Source of the DNA: Methylobacterium sp. NMS14P
GTDB lineage: Bacteria; Pseudomonadota; Alphaproteobacteria; Rhizobiales; Beijerinckiaceae
Assembly: GCF_028583545.1 (NCBI RefSeq)
Contig: NZ_CP087106.1
Coordinates: 3,394,501-3,458,500, forward strand
Reading direction: 5' to 3'
Length of the DNA: 64,000 nucleotides
Of this stretch, positions 41,522 to 50,633 are shown in pieces. Within the stretch, counting starts at the first letter, position 1; each line of letters opens with the position of its first letter. Below the pieces are notes generated by a model. The model saw only the letters and a list, made by a program, of their open reading frames with translations. It ran no database searches and was not told where the DNA came from. The translations under genes and the position numbers were made by a program.

Positions 41522-43114
41522 ATGAAGCGACGCACCCTGCTGACCGGCGCCGGAGCCCTGATAGCCGGGGCCCTCGCCCGGCCGGCCCTGGTCCGGGCGG
41601 CCTCGGCGACGACCCTGCGGTTCGTGCCCTACGCGGACCTGGCGCTCCTCGACCCGATCATCACCACCAATTACGTCACGCGCACCCACGCGCTGATGGT
41701 GTTCGACACGCTCTACAGCCTCGACACTGCCTACCGCCCGCAGCCGCAGATGGTGGCGGGTCACGAGGTCGCGTCCGACGGCCTCGCGTGGCGCCTGACC
41801 CTGCGCGACGGCCTGCGCTTCCACGACGGGACGCCGGTCCTCGGCCGCGACGTGGTGGCGAGCCTGAAGCGGTGGGCGCAGCGCGACGCCTACGGCGGGG
41901 CCCTGTTCGCGACCGTGGACGAACTCTCGGCCCCCTCCGACACGGTGGTGCAGTTCCGCCTGAAGCGGCCCTTCCCGCTCCTGCCGGACGCCCTGGCCAA
42001 GCCGACCTCCTACGTCCCGGTGATCATGCCGGAGCGCCTGAGCGCGACGCCCGCGACGCAGCCGGTGCCGGAGATCGTCGGCAGCGGCCCGTTCCGCTTC
42101 GTCGCCGAGGAGCGGGTCCCGGGCTCGCTCAACGTCTACCGCCGGTTCGAGGCCTATCGACCGCGCCCCGACGGCACGCCGAGCTTCACGGCAGGGCCGC
42201 GGATCGCGCATTTCGACCGCGTCGAGTGGCGCACGATCCCGGACGGTGCGACCGCGGCCGGCGCCCTGCGCTCGGGCGAGATCGACTGGTGGGAGCAGCC
42301 CCTCGTCGATCTCGTACCGGACCTGAACCGCCAGCCCGCCGTGCGGGTGGATCTGGTGGAGACCGCCGGGCTGATCGGCCAGATCCGCCTCAACCACACC
42401 CTGCCGCCCTTCGACAATCCCGCGATCAGCCGGGCGCTGCTCGCGGCCGTCGACCAGACCGAGATGATGGACGCCGTCGCCGGCAGCGACCCGGCGATCC
42501 GGCGCGGGCCCGTCGGCATCTTCACGTCCGGCGGGCCGATGGCGTCCTCGGCCGGCTTGGAGGCGTTGACCGGCCCCCGCGACCTCGCCGCCGCGAAGCG
42601 GGCGCTGGCGGCGGCGGGCTACAAGGGCGAGCGCGTCGTGCTGCTCTCCGGGACCGACGTGCCGCGGATCAACGCGATCTGCGAGGTGATGGCCGATGCC
42701 TGCCGCAAGATCGGGATGAACCTCGACGTCGTCGCCACCGACTGGGGGACGGTCAACCAGCGGATCCTGAACGCGAAGCCCCTGGACCAGGGCGGCTGGT
42801 CGATGTTCGGCATCTTCTCCGGCGGGCTCGACCACCTCTCGCCGGCCTACCATCTGGCCGCTCGCGGCAACGGCCGGGCCGGCGTGCCGAGCTGGCTGAC
42901 CGACGCGCCCCTGGAGGAGCTGCGCGGCGCGTGGTTCGACGCGCCGGACCTCGACGTCCAGAAGGCCCTGGCGGCGCGGATCCAGGCGCGGGCGCTGGAG
43001 GTCGGCGCCTACCTGCCCTGCGGCCAGTATTTCCAGCCAACCGCCTACCGGCGCGACCTCGAAGGCATGCTGACCGGGCTGCCGCTGTTCTGGAACCTGC
43101 GCCGGTCGGCCTGA
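41522..43114 (+). CDS. ABC transporter substrate-binding protein (peptide/nickel type, SBP_bac_5)
   Basis: This 530-residue protein has an export signal with a twin-arginine-like start (MKRRTLLTGAGALIAGALAR) and the SBP_bac_5 fold. Recognisable pieces are LDPIITTNYVTRTHALMVFDTLY, LRDGLRFHDGTPV, VGSGPFRF and the C-terminal GVPSWLTDAPLEELRGAW. Such proteins capture oligopeptides, nickel or opines in the periplasm for an ABC importer. No permease or ATPase gene is adjacent, so it is an orphan binding protein here, possibly with its transporter elsewhere. It is convergent with putA. Confidence 0.9.
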   Translation: MKRRTLLTGAGALIAGALARPALVRAASATTLRFVPYADLALLDPIITTNYVTRTHALMVFDTLYSLDTAYRPQPQMVAGHEVASDGLAWRLTLRDGLRFHDGTPVLGRDVVASLKRWAQRDAYGGALFATVDELSAPSDTVVQFRLKRPFPLLPDALAKPTSYVPVIMPERLSATPATQPVPEIVGSGPFRFVAEERVPGSLNVYRRFEAYRPRPDGTPSFTAGPRIAHFDRVEWRTIPDGATAAGALRSGEIDWWEQPLVDLVPDLNRQPAVRVDLVETAGLIGQIRLNHTLPPFDNPAISRALLAAVDQTEMMDAVAGSDPAIRRGPVGIFTSGGPMASSAGLEALTGPRDLAAAKRALAAAGYKGERVVLLSGTDVPRINAICEVMADACRKIGMNLDVVATDWGTVNQRILNAKPLDQGGWSMFGIFSGGLDHLSPAYHLAARGNGRAGVPSWLTDAPLEELRGAWFDAPDLDVQKALAARIQARALEVGAYLPCGQYFQPTAYRRDLEGMLTGLPLFWNLRRSA

Positions 43115-43130
43115 CCGGGCGGGCGCTCGC

Positions 43131-46100
43131 TCACCCGACGCTCATCAGGCTGGCATTGCCGCCGGCCGCCGCGGTGTTGATCGCGGTCGAGATCTCCTCG
43201 ACCAGGCCGGCCGGATCGTAGAGGTCGCCGGCCGCCAGCGCCTCCGGGCAGCGGGCCTGGATCGGCAGGATCGCCCCGTCGCGGGCCGCGACGGCCCTGT
43301 TCAGGGCCCGCAGGTCGTCGGCGTCACCCGCGAACAGGGCCCCGGCGATCGCGCCCGCGCGCCCGAGATCCGGCGCCCGGGCAACCCGCGCCGCGCACGC
43401 TTCCGGCAGATCGTCCAGGACCGGATCGCGCCCGTCCGGCCCGATGACGACGGCCGCGTTGCCCGTGGCCAGGATCGCGCCGAGCTGGAGCAGGAGCGCC
43501 GTCTGCGTCGCGGCGACCGCCGCGACGCGCCCACGGGGACGCAGGGCGTACAGGTCGCACTCACCTACGGGACCGGCCAGCGCGATCGCGGCGCGGCCGG
43601 GATAGCGGACGGCTTCGAGCCTGTCCGCGAGGTCGTGGCGATGCCGCGAGCGCAGCCACGCCGTGTAGGGTCGCAGCGCCGCGTCGTCGGCGGGCAGCCC
43701 GTCGCGGGCGGCGGCCGGCGATCGCCGCAGCAGGCGGCCGAGGGCCAGCGGGCCGCCGGCCTTCGGGCCCGTCCCAGACAGACCGGAGCCGCCGAAGGGC
43801 TGCACGCCGACCACCGCGCCGATGATGTTGCGGTTCACGTAGCGGTTGCCGGCCCGCACGCGGTCGAGGACGCGGTCGATGGTCTCGTCGATGCGGCTGT
43901 GCAGTCCGAAGGTGAGCCCGTAGCCGGTCGCGTCGATCGCCGCGAGCAGCGCGCCGAGGGCGTCGCGGCGATAGCGCAGCACGTGCAGCACCGGCCCGAA
44001 CACCTCCTGCTCGACATCGGCGACGGCCCCGATCTCGATCAGGGTCGGCGGCACGAAAGTCCCGGCGCCGGCCTCCGGCGGAAGCGGGAACTGCTCCACG
44101 GGGAAGCCCCGCGCGCGCATCCGCGTGACGTGCCCGGAGATCCGGTCGGCGGCCTCGGCTGTGATGACCGGCCCGACATCGACGGCGAGGCGCCGCGGGT
44201 CGCCCACGCGCAGCTCCCGCAGAGCGCCCCTCAGCATGTGCAGCGTCCGGTCGGCGATGTCCTCCTGCAGGCACAGGATGCGGAGCGCCGAGCAGCGCTG
44301 CCCGGCGGAATCGAAGGCCGAGGCGATCACGTCGGCCACCACCTGCTCGGCGAGCGCGGAGGAGTCGACCACGAGGGCGTTCTGGCCGCCGGTCTCGGCC
44401 ACGAACGGCACCGGCTCGCCGAAGCGGTTCAGCCGCTCCGCCAGTGCGCGCTGGATGCCCTTGGCCACCGCCGTCGACCCGGTGAACATCACGCCCTGCA
44501 CGCGCGGATCCTCGACCAGGGCGGCGCCGACCCGGCCGTCGCCCGGCAGGAGATGCAGCGCCGCCTCAGGGATTCCGGCCGCGTGCAGCACGCGGACCGC
44601 CGCGGCGGCGATCAGCGGCGTCTCCTCGGCGGGCTTCGCCAGGACGGTGTTGCCCGCCGCCAGGGCGGCCGCCACCTGACCGACGAAGATCGCCAGCGGG
44701 AAATTCCACGGCGCGATGCAGGCGACCGGGCCGAGTGGCGCGTGCGCGTCCCCGAGGGTCCGCTCGGCCTCGGCGGCGTCGTAGCGGAGGAAGTCGACCG
44801 CCTCGCGGATCTCCGCGACGGCGCTCGCGCAGGTCTTGCCCGCCTCCCGCACGATGAGGCCGATCAGCGGCGGCATCTGCGCCTCGAAGGCGTCGGCGGC
44901 CCGCCGCAGGCGGGCGGCGCGCTCTGTCGCCGGTGTCGCCGCCCAGCCGGCCGCGGCCACCTGCGCGTGGCCCACGGCGACCGCCACGGTCTCGCCCGTC
45001 GCCGCTCGATAGAATCCGACGATGTCCCGGCGTTCTGCGGGATTGCGCACGGGTTCGTCGACTGCCGAATCGTCCGCGCCCGACGGCACCGACCGCCACG
45101 CGGTGCGGCCGCTCGCCGCCAATCCGTCCGAAAGCCGGGCGAGGGCCGCCTCGTCGGCGAGGTCGAGCCCGGCGGCGTTCGCGCGGGCCGGGCCGTAGAG
45201 GTCCCGGGGGGCGGCGATCCGCGGATGCGGCGCGCCGGGATCCGGCGCGGCCGCGACGGCGGCGACGGGATCGGCGATCAGGTCCGCGACCGGCACGGCC
45301 TCGTCGGCGACCCGGTTGACGAAGGACGTGTTGGCCCCGTTCTCCAAGAGGCGCCGCACCAGGTAGGCGAGCAGGGTCTCGTGGGTGCCCACGGGCGCGT
45401 AGATGCGGCAGGGCCGCCGCAGGATCTCGCCCGCGATGACCGCCTCGTAGAGCGGCTCGCCCATGCCGTGCAGGCACTGGAACTCGTACTGGCCGAGGCG
45501 GAAATCCGGGCCTGCCATCTCGACGATGCTCGCCAGAGTCTGGGCATTGTGGGTGGCGAATTGCGGGAAGACCGCGTCGGGTGCCGCGAGCAGCCGCCGC
45601 GCGCAGGCGAGGTACGAGACGTCGGTGTGGACCTTCCGGGTGAAGACCGGGAAGTCCGCCAGTCCGTCGACCTGCGCCCGCTTGATCTCGCTGTCCCAGT
45701 AGGCGCCCTTCACGAGCCGCACCATCAGCCGCCGCCGGCACCTTCGGGCGAGGTCGATCAGGACGTCGATGACGAACGGGCAGCGCTTGCCGTAGGCCTG
45801 GACCACGAAGCCGAGCCCGTCCCAGCCGGCGAGATCGGGGTCGGCGGCGAGCCGCTCCAGGATGTCCAGCGACAGGTCGAGGCGATCGGCCTCCTCGGCG
45901 TCGATGTTGAGGCCGATGCGGTGAGCCATCGCCAGGCGGGCGAGGTCCCGCACGCGGGGATAGAGCTCGGCCAGGACCCGGTCGCGCTGCGCGCGGACGT
46001 AGCGGGGATGGAGCGCCGACAGCTTGATCGAGATGCCGGGGCCGAGGAGCACGCCGCGCCCGGCCGAGGCCGCGCCGATCGCCGCGATCGCGTCCGCGTA

Positions 46101-46817
46101 GGCGCGCCGGTAGCGCTCGGCGTCCTCGGCGGTCACGGCGGCCTCGCCGAGCATGTCGTACGAGTAGGTGAAGCCGTTCGCCTCGAGCCGCGCCGCGTGC
46201 CGCAGGGCCTCGGCGATGGTCCGCCCCGCCACGAACTGCTCGCCCATCATCCGCATGGCGAGATCGACGCCGGTCCGGATCACCGGCTCGCCGCCGCGGG
46301 CGATCAGCCGGGTGAGCGCGGCGGACAGGCCTGCCTCGTCCCGGGTCGCCGCCAGCTTGCCGGTCACGAGCAGGCCCCAGGTCGCCGCGTTGACGAAGGG
46401 CGACGGGCTGTGCCCGAGATGGGCAGCCCAGTCGCCGCCCGCGATCTTGTCGCGGATCAGCGCGTCCCGCGTCGCCGCGTCGGGGATGCGCAGCAGCGCC
46501 TCGGCGAGGCACATCAGCGCCACGCCCTCCTGGCTGGACAGCGCGTACTCGTGGATCAGCCCCTCGACGCCGCCGCGGCGGCCCTGGCGCCGCAGGGCCG
46601 CGACGAGGCGCCGCGCGTGCTCGGCGACGCGCCGAGCGGCCTCGGACGACAGGCGCGCCTCGGCGAGGAGCGGCGCCACGCAATCCCGTTCTGGCCGGCG
46701 ACAGGCCGCGATCACCGCCTGCCGCAGGGGCGAGCGTTCCGCCAGGGCGGCCGCGAACGGGCCGAAGGGCTCGCTCGCCCCGACGGCCGCCTCGTCGACA
46801 ACGCCGGATCCGGTCAT
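43131..46817 (-). CDS. putA: Bifunctional proline dehydrogenase / L-glutamate-semialdehyde dehydrogenase
   Basis: This 1228-residue enzyme oxidises proline to glutamate in two steps. The N-terminal region is the PutA alpha-helical domain, followed by the FAD-binding PRODH barrel (VKGAYWDSEIKRAQVDG, EFQCLHGMGEPLYE). Then comes the aldehyde dehydrogenase domain with VACIAPWNFPLAIFVGQV, VAETGGQNALVVDSSA and the catalytic Cys in SAGQRCSALR, and a C-terminal domain. The length and start lack the ribbon-helix-helix DNA-binding domain of E. coli PutA, so it cannot repress its own gene. The start at 46817 has GAGGGG upstream; a GTG at 46835 is also in frame. Confidence 0.95.
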   Translation of the reverse strand: MTGSGVVDEAAVGASEPFGPFAAALAERSPLRQAVIAACRRPERDCVAPLLAEARLSSEAARRVAEHARRLVAALRRQGRRGGVEGLIHEYALSSQEGVALMCLAEALLRIPDAATRDALIRDKIAGGDWAAHLGHSPSPFVNAATWGLLVTGKLAATRDEAGLSAALTRLIARGGEPVIRTGVDLAMRMMGEQFVAGRTIAEALRHAARLEANGFTYSYDMLGEAAVTAEDAERYRRAYADAIAAIGAASAGRGVLLGPGISIKLSALHPRYVRAQRDRVLAELYPRVRDLARLAMAHRIGLNIDAEEADRLDLSLDILERLAADPDLAGWDGLGFVVQAYGKRCPFVIDVLIDLARRCRRRLMVRLVKGAYWDSEIKRAQVDGLADFPVFTRKVHTDVSYLACARRLLAAPDAVFPQFATHNAQTLASIVEMAGPDFRLGQYEFQCLHGMGEPLYEAVIAGEILRRPCRIYAPVGTHETLLAYLVRRLLENGANTSFVNRVADEAVPVADLIADPVAAVAAAPDPGAPHPRIAAPRDLYGPARANAAGLDLADEAALARLSDGLAASGRTAWRSVPSGADDSAVDEPVRNPAERRDIVGFYRAATGETVAVAVGHAQVAAAGWAATPATERAARLRRAADAFEAQMPPLIGLIVREAGKTCASAVAEIREAVDFLRYDAAEAERTLGDAHAPLGPVACIAPWNFPLAIFVGQVAAALAAGNTVLAKPAEETPLIAAAAVRVLHAAGIPEAALHLLPGDGRVGAALVEDPRVQGVMFTGSTAVAKGIQRALAERLNRFGEPVPFVAETGGQNALVVDSSALAEQVVADVIASAFDSAGQRCSALRILCLQEDIADRTLHMLRGALRELRVGDPRRLAVDVGPVITAEAADRISGHVTRMRARGFPVEQFPLPPEAGAGTFVPPTLIEIGAVADVEQEVFGPVLHVLRYRRDALGALLAAIDATGYGLTFGLHSRIDETIDRVLDRVRAGNRYVNRNIIGAVVGVQPFGGSGLSGTGPKAGGPLALGRLLRRSPAAARDGLPADDAALRPYTAWLRSRHRHDLADRLEAVRYPGRAAIALAGPVGECDLYALRPRGRVAAVAATQTALLLQLGAILATGNAAVVIGPDGRDPVLDDLPEACAARVARAPDLGRAGAIAGALFAGDADDLRALNRAVAARDGAILPIQARCPEALAAGDLYDPAGLVEEISTAINTAAAGGNASLMSVG

Positions 46818-46919
46818 GGGCCGCCCCTCGGACACGGCGCGGTGGCATCGCGCCGTCGCGGCCTCACGCTACACCGTCCGGGGCCCGCGTCGAGGCCGAA
46901 GGCGCTGTGGCGGATCGCG

Positions 46920-47732
46920 TCACTTTCCGGCTTGCGCGTGGGCGGCCTCCAGCGCGACGGCCAGGAGCGGCTGGGCACCCTCGCGGCGCAGGGTCGCCAC
47001 GGGAATCACCACCGGATCGGCGCAGGCCTGAACGACGTGCGCGAGGTCGAACTGCACCGCGAGGCCGCCGGCCTTCGCGTCGAGCCACGCCATCATGGCC
47101 GGCGGCTGACCGTCATAGGTCTCGGCGACGGCCTCGCGGCACTCCTTGTCGGCATCGTCCGCCTTCGGATCGCCCGTCTTCGGGCGATAGCCCGCGAGGT
47201 AGAGGGCGTGCAGCCTTTTCGACGCCAGCGTCACCATCTTGGTCCCGCCCGGGCCTTCCGCCAGGGCGAGCTTCCCGGTCAGGGAAGCGGGCAGCAGGGT
47301 GGTCCAGTCGACCGGGGCGCCGGTGGTGAGGTCGTAGACGATCGACATCGTGCCGCTGCTCGGGTGCGCGCCGCCGCAGAACCCGCTGTCGAAGATGACG
47401 AAGCTCAGGAAGCGCGGGCCGCGCATCGGGGCCTGGACGGTGCGCTCCCAGGAACTGTTCTTCCCGCCCTGATCCTTGCACGCCTGCTCGGCCTTGAGGG
47501 CTCGCGCGTCGAGGCGCTTCAGCGCCGCGTTGATCCGACGCTCGGCCTCGTCGGCCGGCACGGCGATCTGCGGCATGGCGGCGATGCCGGGCCTCGCGTC
47601 GGACGGCGCCTTCAGGACCACCGGCCCGTCGGCGGCCCGGGCGGCCGCGGTCAGTCCGAGGAGGACAGCGCCAAGGCAGCCGATCTTGCGGCTGGCGCGG
47701 CACGCGCGCGATGGGAGGTAACGCTCGTACAT
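46920..47732 (-). CDS. Secreted DUF3298-like protein
   Basis: This 270-residue protein has a signal sequence (hydrophobic IGCLGAVLLGLTAAARA). Its pattern in the middle is seen in DUF3298/RsiV-type domains: FLSFVIFDSGFCGGAHPSSGTMS followed by VYDLTTGAPVDWTTLLP. Such domains bind ligands or cell-wall parts in other proteins. Paired cysteines (ACKDQ, GFCGGAH, KECRE, QACADP) suggest periplasmic disulfides. It stands alone between putA and a plus-strand gene; the role is unknown. Confidence 0.75.
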   Translation of the reverse strand: MYERYLPSRACRASRKIGCLGAVLLGLTAAARAADGPVVLKAPSDARPGIAAMPQIAVPADEAERRINAALKRLDARALKAEQACKDQGGKNSSWERTVQAPMRGPRFLSFVIFDSGFCGGAHPSSGTMSIVYDLTTGAPVDWTTLLPASLTGKLALAEGPGGTKMVTLASKRLHALYLAGYRPKTGDPKADDADKECREAVAETYDGQPPAMMAWLDAKAGGLAVQFDLAHVVQACADPVVIPVATLRREGAQPLLAVALEAAHAQAGK

Positions 47733-47873
47733 CGTGCCTCGGCTCCTGTTCGGGCGGGGACGGAGGGTCTCGGGTCCCCGCCGCGAGACGATCGGATCGG
47801 CGCAGCCCTAGCATCCGGGGCGGCGACGCGGCGCGCGCTTTGACACCGGCGGAAGCAGTGTCAGAACCCCGGG

Positions 47874-48920
47874 ATGACCGCGATCCTGATCTACGGCGCC
47901 ACCGGCTATACCGGGCAGCTCCTGGCCGCGCACGCCGTCGGGCAGGGGTTGCGCCCGATCCTGGCAGGGCGCGATCCCGACAAGCTGCGGCCGCTGGCGG
48001 CCCGGCTGAACCTCGAGATGCGCGCCGCGCGCCTCGACGATGCCGCGGGCCTGCAATCCGCCCTCGCGGGCGTGGCGGCGGTGATCCACGCGGCCGGCCC
48101 GTTCTCGCGGACGGCGCGGCCGATGGCCGAAGCCTGCCTCGCGGCCGGCGCGCACTACGTCGACGTCACGGGCGAGATCGCTGTGCTGGAGGCCCTCGCG
48201 GCCAAGGACGCGGCGGCGAAGGCGGCCGGCATCGTCCTCCTGCCGGCGGCGGGCTTCGACGTGGTGCCGAGCGACTGCCTCGCCGCCCACGTGGCCGGCC
48301 GTGTTCCCGGCGCGACGCACCTGCGCATCTCCATCGGCGGGTTCGGCGGCTTCAGCCGCGGCACGGCCCGCACCATGGTGGAGGGCATCGCCTGGGGCAC
48401 GCGGGTGCGCCGGGACGGGCGCATCGTCGAATTGCCGAGCCCGCCGCGCGCCACCGCGGATTTCGGAGCAGGACCGCGCCGGACCGTCGGGCTCGGCTGG
48501 GGCGACGTGTCGAGCGCGTGGTACTCGACCGGCGTGCCGAACATCGACGTCTACTTCGAGGCCTTCCCCGCCATGGCGGCGGCGGCCGGCCTGCCCGCCG
48601 GTATCCGGCGCCTCATCGCGGGCGGCACCGCGCAGCGCCTGATCAACCGCGGCATCGACCGACTACCCGCCGGTCCCTCCGCGGCCGCCCGCGAGACGGC
48701 CCGCAGCACCTTCCTGGCGGAGGCCTGGGACGGCGCAGGGCGGCGGGCGGCGAGCCGGATGGAGACGCCCGAGGGCTACACGCTCACGGCCGCGACGGCC
48801 CTGGAGGTCGCCCGCCGCCTCGCCTCGGGCACGGTGCCGGCGGGCTTCCACACGCCGGCGACGGCGTTCGGGCCAGACTTCATCCTGGAATTCGCGGGCG
48901 TGGTGCGAACGGACCTGTGA
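47874..48920 (+). CDS. Saccharopine dehydrogenase-like NAD(P)-binding protein
   Basis: This 348-residue protein begins with a Rossmann motif GATGYTGQLL and continues with VIHAAGPFSRTARPMAEACL, AHYVDVTGEI and LLPAAGFDVVPSDCLAAHVA, the hallmarks of the saccharopine dehydrogenase / trans-acting enoyl reductase family. The substrate may be a lipid-type intermediate, since the C-terminal part is unlike lysine-pathway enzymes. It is a single gene divergent from the secreted DUF3298-like gene. Confidence 0.88.
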   Translation: MTAILIYGATGYTGQLLAAHAVGQGLRPILAGRDPDKLRPLAARLNLEMRAARLDDAAGLQSALAGVAAVIHAAGPFSRTARPMAEACLAAGAHYVDVTGEIAVLEALAAKDAAAKAAGIVLLPAAGFDVVPSDCLAAHVAGRVPGATHLRISIGGFGGFSRGTARTMVEGIAWGTRVRRDGRIVELPSPPRATADFGAGPRRTVGLGWGDVSSAWYSTGVPNIDVYFEAFPAMAAAAGLPAGIRRLIAGGTAQRLINRGIDRLPAGPSAAARETARSTFLAEAWDGAGRRAASRMETPEGYTLTAATALEVARRLASGTVPAGFHTPATAFGPDFILEFAGVVRTDL

Positions 48921-48948
48921 GACGCGGCCTGCACGGCGGTCGGAATGG

Positions 48949-49042
48949 CCGTCTTTGCGAGCGCAGCGAAGCAATCCAGGGCTGCGCCACGCTCACCGAA
49001 GTTCCGCCTCCCCGGATCGCCTTGCTGCGCTCGCGATGACGG
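48949..49042. repeat. Alphaproteobacterial intergenic palindromic repeat
   Basis: The left arm CCGTCTTTGCGAGCGCAGCG followed by AAGCAATCCAG is matched in reverse by GGATCGCCTTGCTGCGCTCG followed by CGATGACGG on the right. This GCGAGCGCAGCGAAGCAATCC family is spread between genes in many alphaproteobacteria. It lies between two convergent genes. Confidence 0.75.
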
Positions 49043-49063
49043 CGGGGCGCGCGCCCCGCTCCC

Positions 49064-50587
49064 TCACACGGTCGCGCCGATCTGCCAGGGGGCGAATTCC
49101 GACGAGCCGAAATCGAACTGCTCGCTCTTCGTCCGCTCGCCGCCGGCGACCCGCAGGATCAGCTCGAAGATCCGGTGGCCGGCCTGCTCCACGCTCTCCG
49201 CGCCGTCGAGGATCGTGCCGCAATTGACGTCCATGTCCTCCTCGAGCCGCCGGTACATGGCCGAGTTGGTGGCGATCTTGATCGAGGGCGACGGCTTGCA
49301 GCCGAACACGGAGCCGCGGCCGGTGGTGAAGCAGACGAGGTTCGCCCCGCCCGCGACCTGCCCGGTCGCCGAGACCGGGTCGTAGCCGGGCGTGTCCATG
49401 AAGACGAAGCCCTTGGCAGTGACGGGATCGGCGTAGCGCAGCACGTCGACCAGGTTGGTGCTGCCGGCCTTCGCCATGGCCCCGAGGGACTTCTCCAGGA
49501 TCGTGGTCAGGCCGCCGGCCTTGTTGCCCGGCGACGGATTCGCGTCGATCTCCGAGCCCTCCTTGCGGGTGTACTCTTCCCACCAGTGCATCAGGTCGAC
49601 GAGCCTCTGGCCGACCTCCGGGCTGACGGCGCGGCGGGTGAACAGGTGCTCGGCGCCGTAGGTCTCGGTGGTCTCCGACAGGATCACTGTGCCGCCGTTC
49701 CGCACCACGAGGTCGCTGGCGATCCCCAGCGCCGGGTTGGCCGACACGCCCGAATACCCGTCCGAGCCGCCGCACTGCAGGGCGACGATCAGCTCGCTCG
49801 CCGGCACCGGCTCGCGATGGACCACGTTCGCCTCGGCCAGGATGCCGGTCACGAACGCGATCCCGGCCTCGACGGTCTTCCGGGTGCCGCCGAGGCTCTG
49901 GATGTTCATGCTGCGGATCCGGTCGCCGAGCCCCTGCTCCTCCAGGAAGGCGCCGATCTGGTTCACCTCGCAGCCGAGCCCGATCATGACGATGTGGGAG
50001 AAGTTGACGTGCCGCGCGTAGCCCGCGAGCGTCCGCCGCAGGAGCCGGAGCGGCTCGCCCATCGCCATGCCGCAGCCGGTCTTGTGGGTCAGCGCCACGA
50101 CACCGTCGACGTTGGGATAGGGAGCGAGCGGGTCGAGACCGAGGATCGGGTGCCGCCGGAACGCGTCGGCGATCAGATCGGCGACGTGCGCGCTGCAATT
50201 CACCGAGGTGAGGATGCCGACGTAGTTGCGCGTCGCCACGCGACCGTCGGGGCGGCGGATGCCCTGGAAGGTCGCGGGCGGCGTCACCAGCTGGGTCGGC
50301 CTCGCATCGATCCCGAACGCGTAGTCCCGGGCGAACTCGCCCATCCCGAGATTGTGGACGTGGACGTGGCGGCCGGCCGCGATGTCCGCCTTGGCGAACC
50401 CGATGATCTGCCCGTATTTGGTCACCGGCTCGCCGCTCCGATGGGCCCGGACCGCGACCTTGTGGCCGGCCGGGATCCGCTCCACCGCCGCGACGCCGTC
50501 GGCGACAGGCGTTCCCGGCTCGATGGCGCCGCGGGCCACGGCCACGCCGTCGGCGGGGCGGAGGGTGATCACGGGATACGTGGACAT
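49064..50587 (-). CDS. UxaA-family altronate hydrolase / galactarate dehydratase
   Basis: This 507-residue protein has an N-terminal SAF domain (about residues 1-95; VARGAIEPGTPV, VHVHNLGMGEFARDYAFG) and the UxaA catalytic domain (VALTHKTGCGMAMGEPL, IVALQCGGSDGYSGVSANPA, MDTPGYDPVSATGQVAGGAN, VFGCKPSPSIKIATN). The cysteines in KTGCG, LQCGGS and VFGCKPS fit the metal-dependent active site. It dehydrates a sugar acid such as altronate or galactarate. The start at 50587 has GAGGAGAG upstream. It is the last gene of the minus-strand catabolic group. Confidence 0.92.
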   Translation of the reverse strand: MSTYPVITLRPADGVAVARGAIEPGTPVADGVAAVERIPAGHKVAVRAHRSGEPVTKYGQIIGFAKADIAAGRHVHVHNLGMGEFARDYAFGIDARPTQLVTPPATFQGIRRPDGRVATRNYVGILTSVNCSAHVADLIADAFRRHPILGLDPLAPYPNVDGVVALTHKTGCGMAMGEPLRLLRRTLAGYARHVNFSHIVMIGLGCEVNQIGAFLEEQGLGDRIRSMNIQSLGGTRKTVEAGIAFVTGILAEANVVHREPVPASELIVALQCGGSDGYSGVSANPALGIASDLVVRNGGTVILSETTETYGAEHLFTRRAVSPEVGQRLVDLMHWWEEYTRKEGSEIDANPSPGNKAGGLTTILEKSLGAMAKAGSTNLVDVLRYADPVTAKGFVFMDTPGYDPVSATGQVAGGANLVCFTTGRGSVFGCKPSPSIKIATNSAMYRRLEEDMDVNCGTILDGAESVEQAGHRIFELILRVAGGERTKSEQFDFGSSEFAPWQIGATV

Positions 50588-50633
50588 CGGTCTCTCCTCG
50601 GATTCCGTCGCGCCGGTCACCGTCACCGCGCCG

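Noticed and set aside
43635..47843. Plus-strand frame of 1402 codons opposite putA
   Set aside because: It is the antisense of putA and its flanks, has Arg/Gly/Pro-biased composition and no motifs; long antisense frames are expected in DNA this GC-rich.
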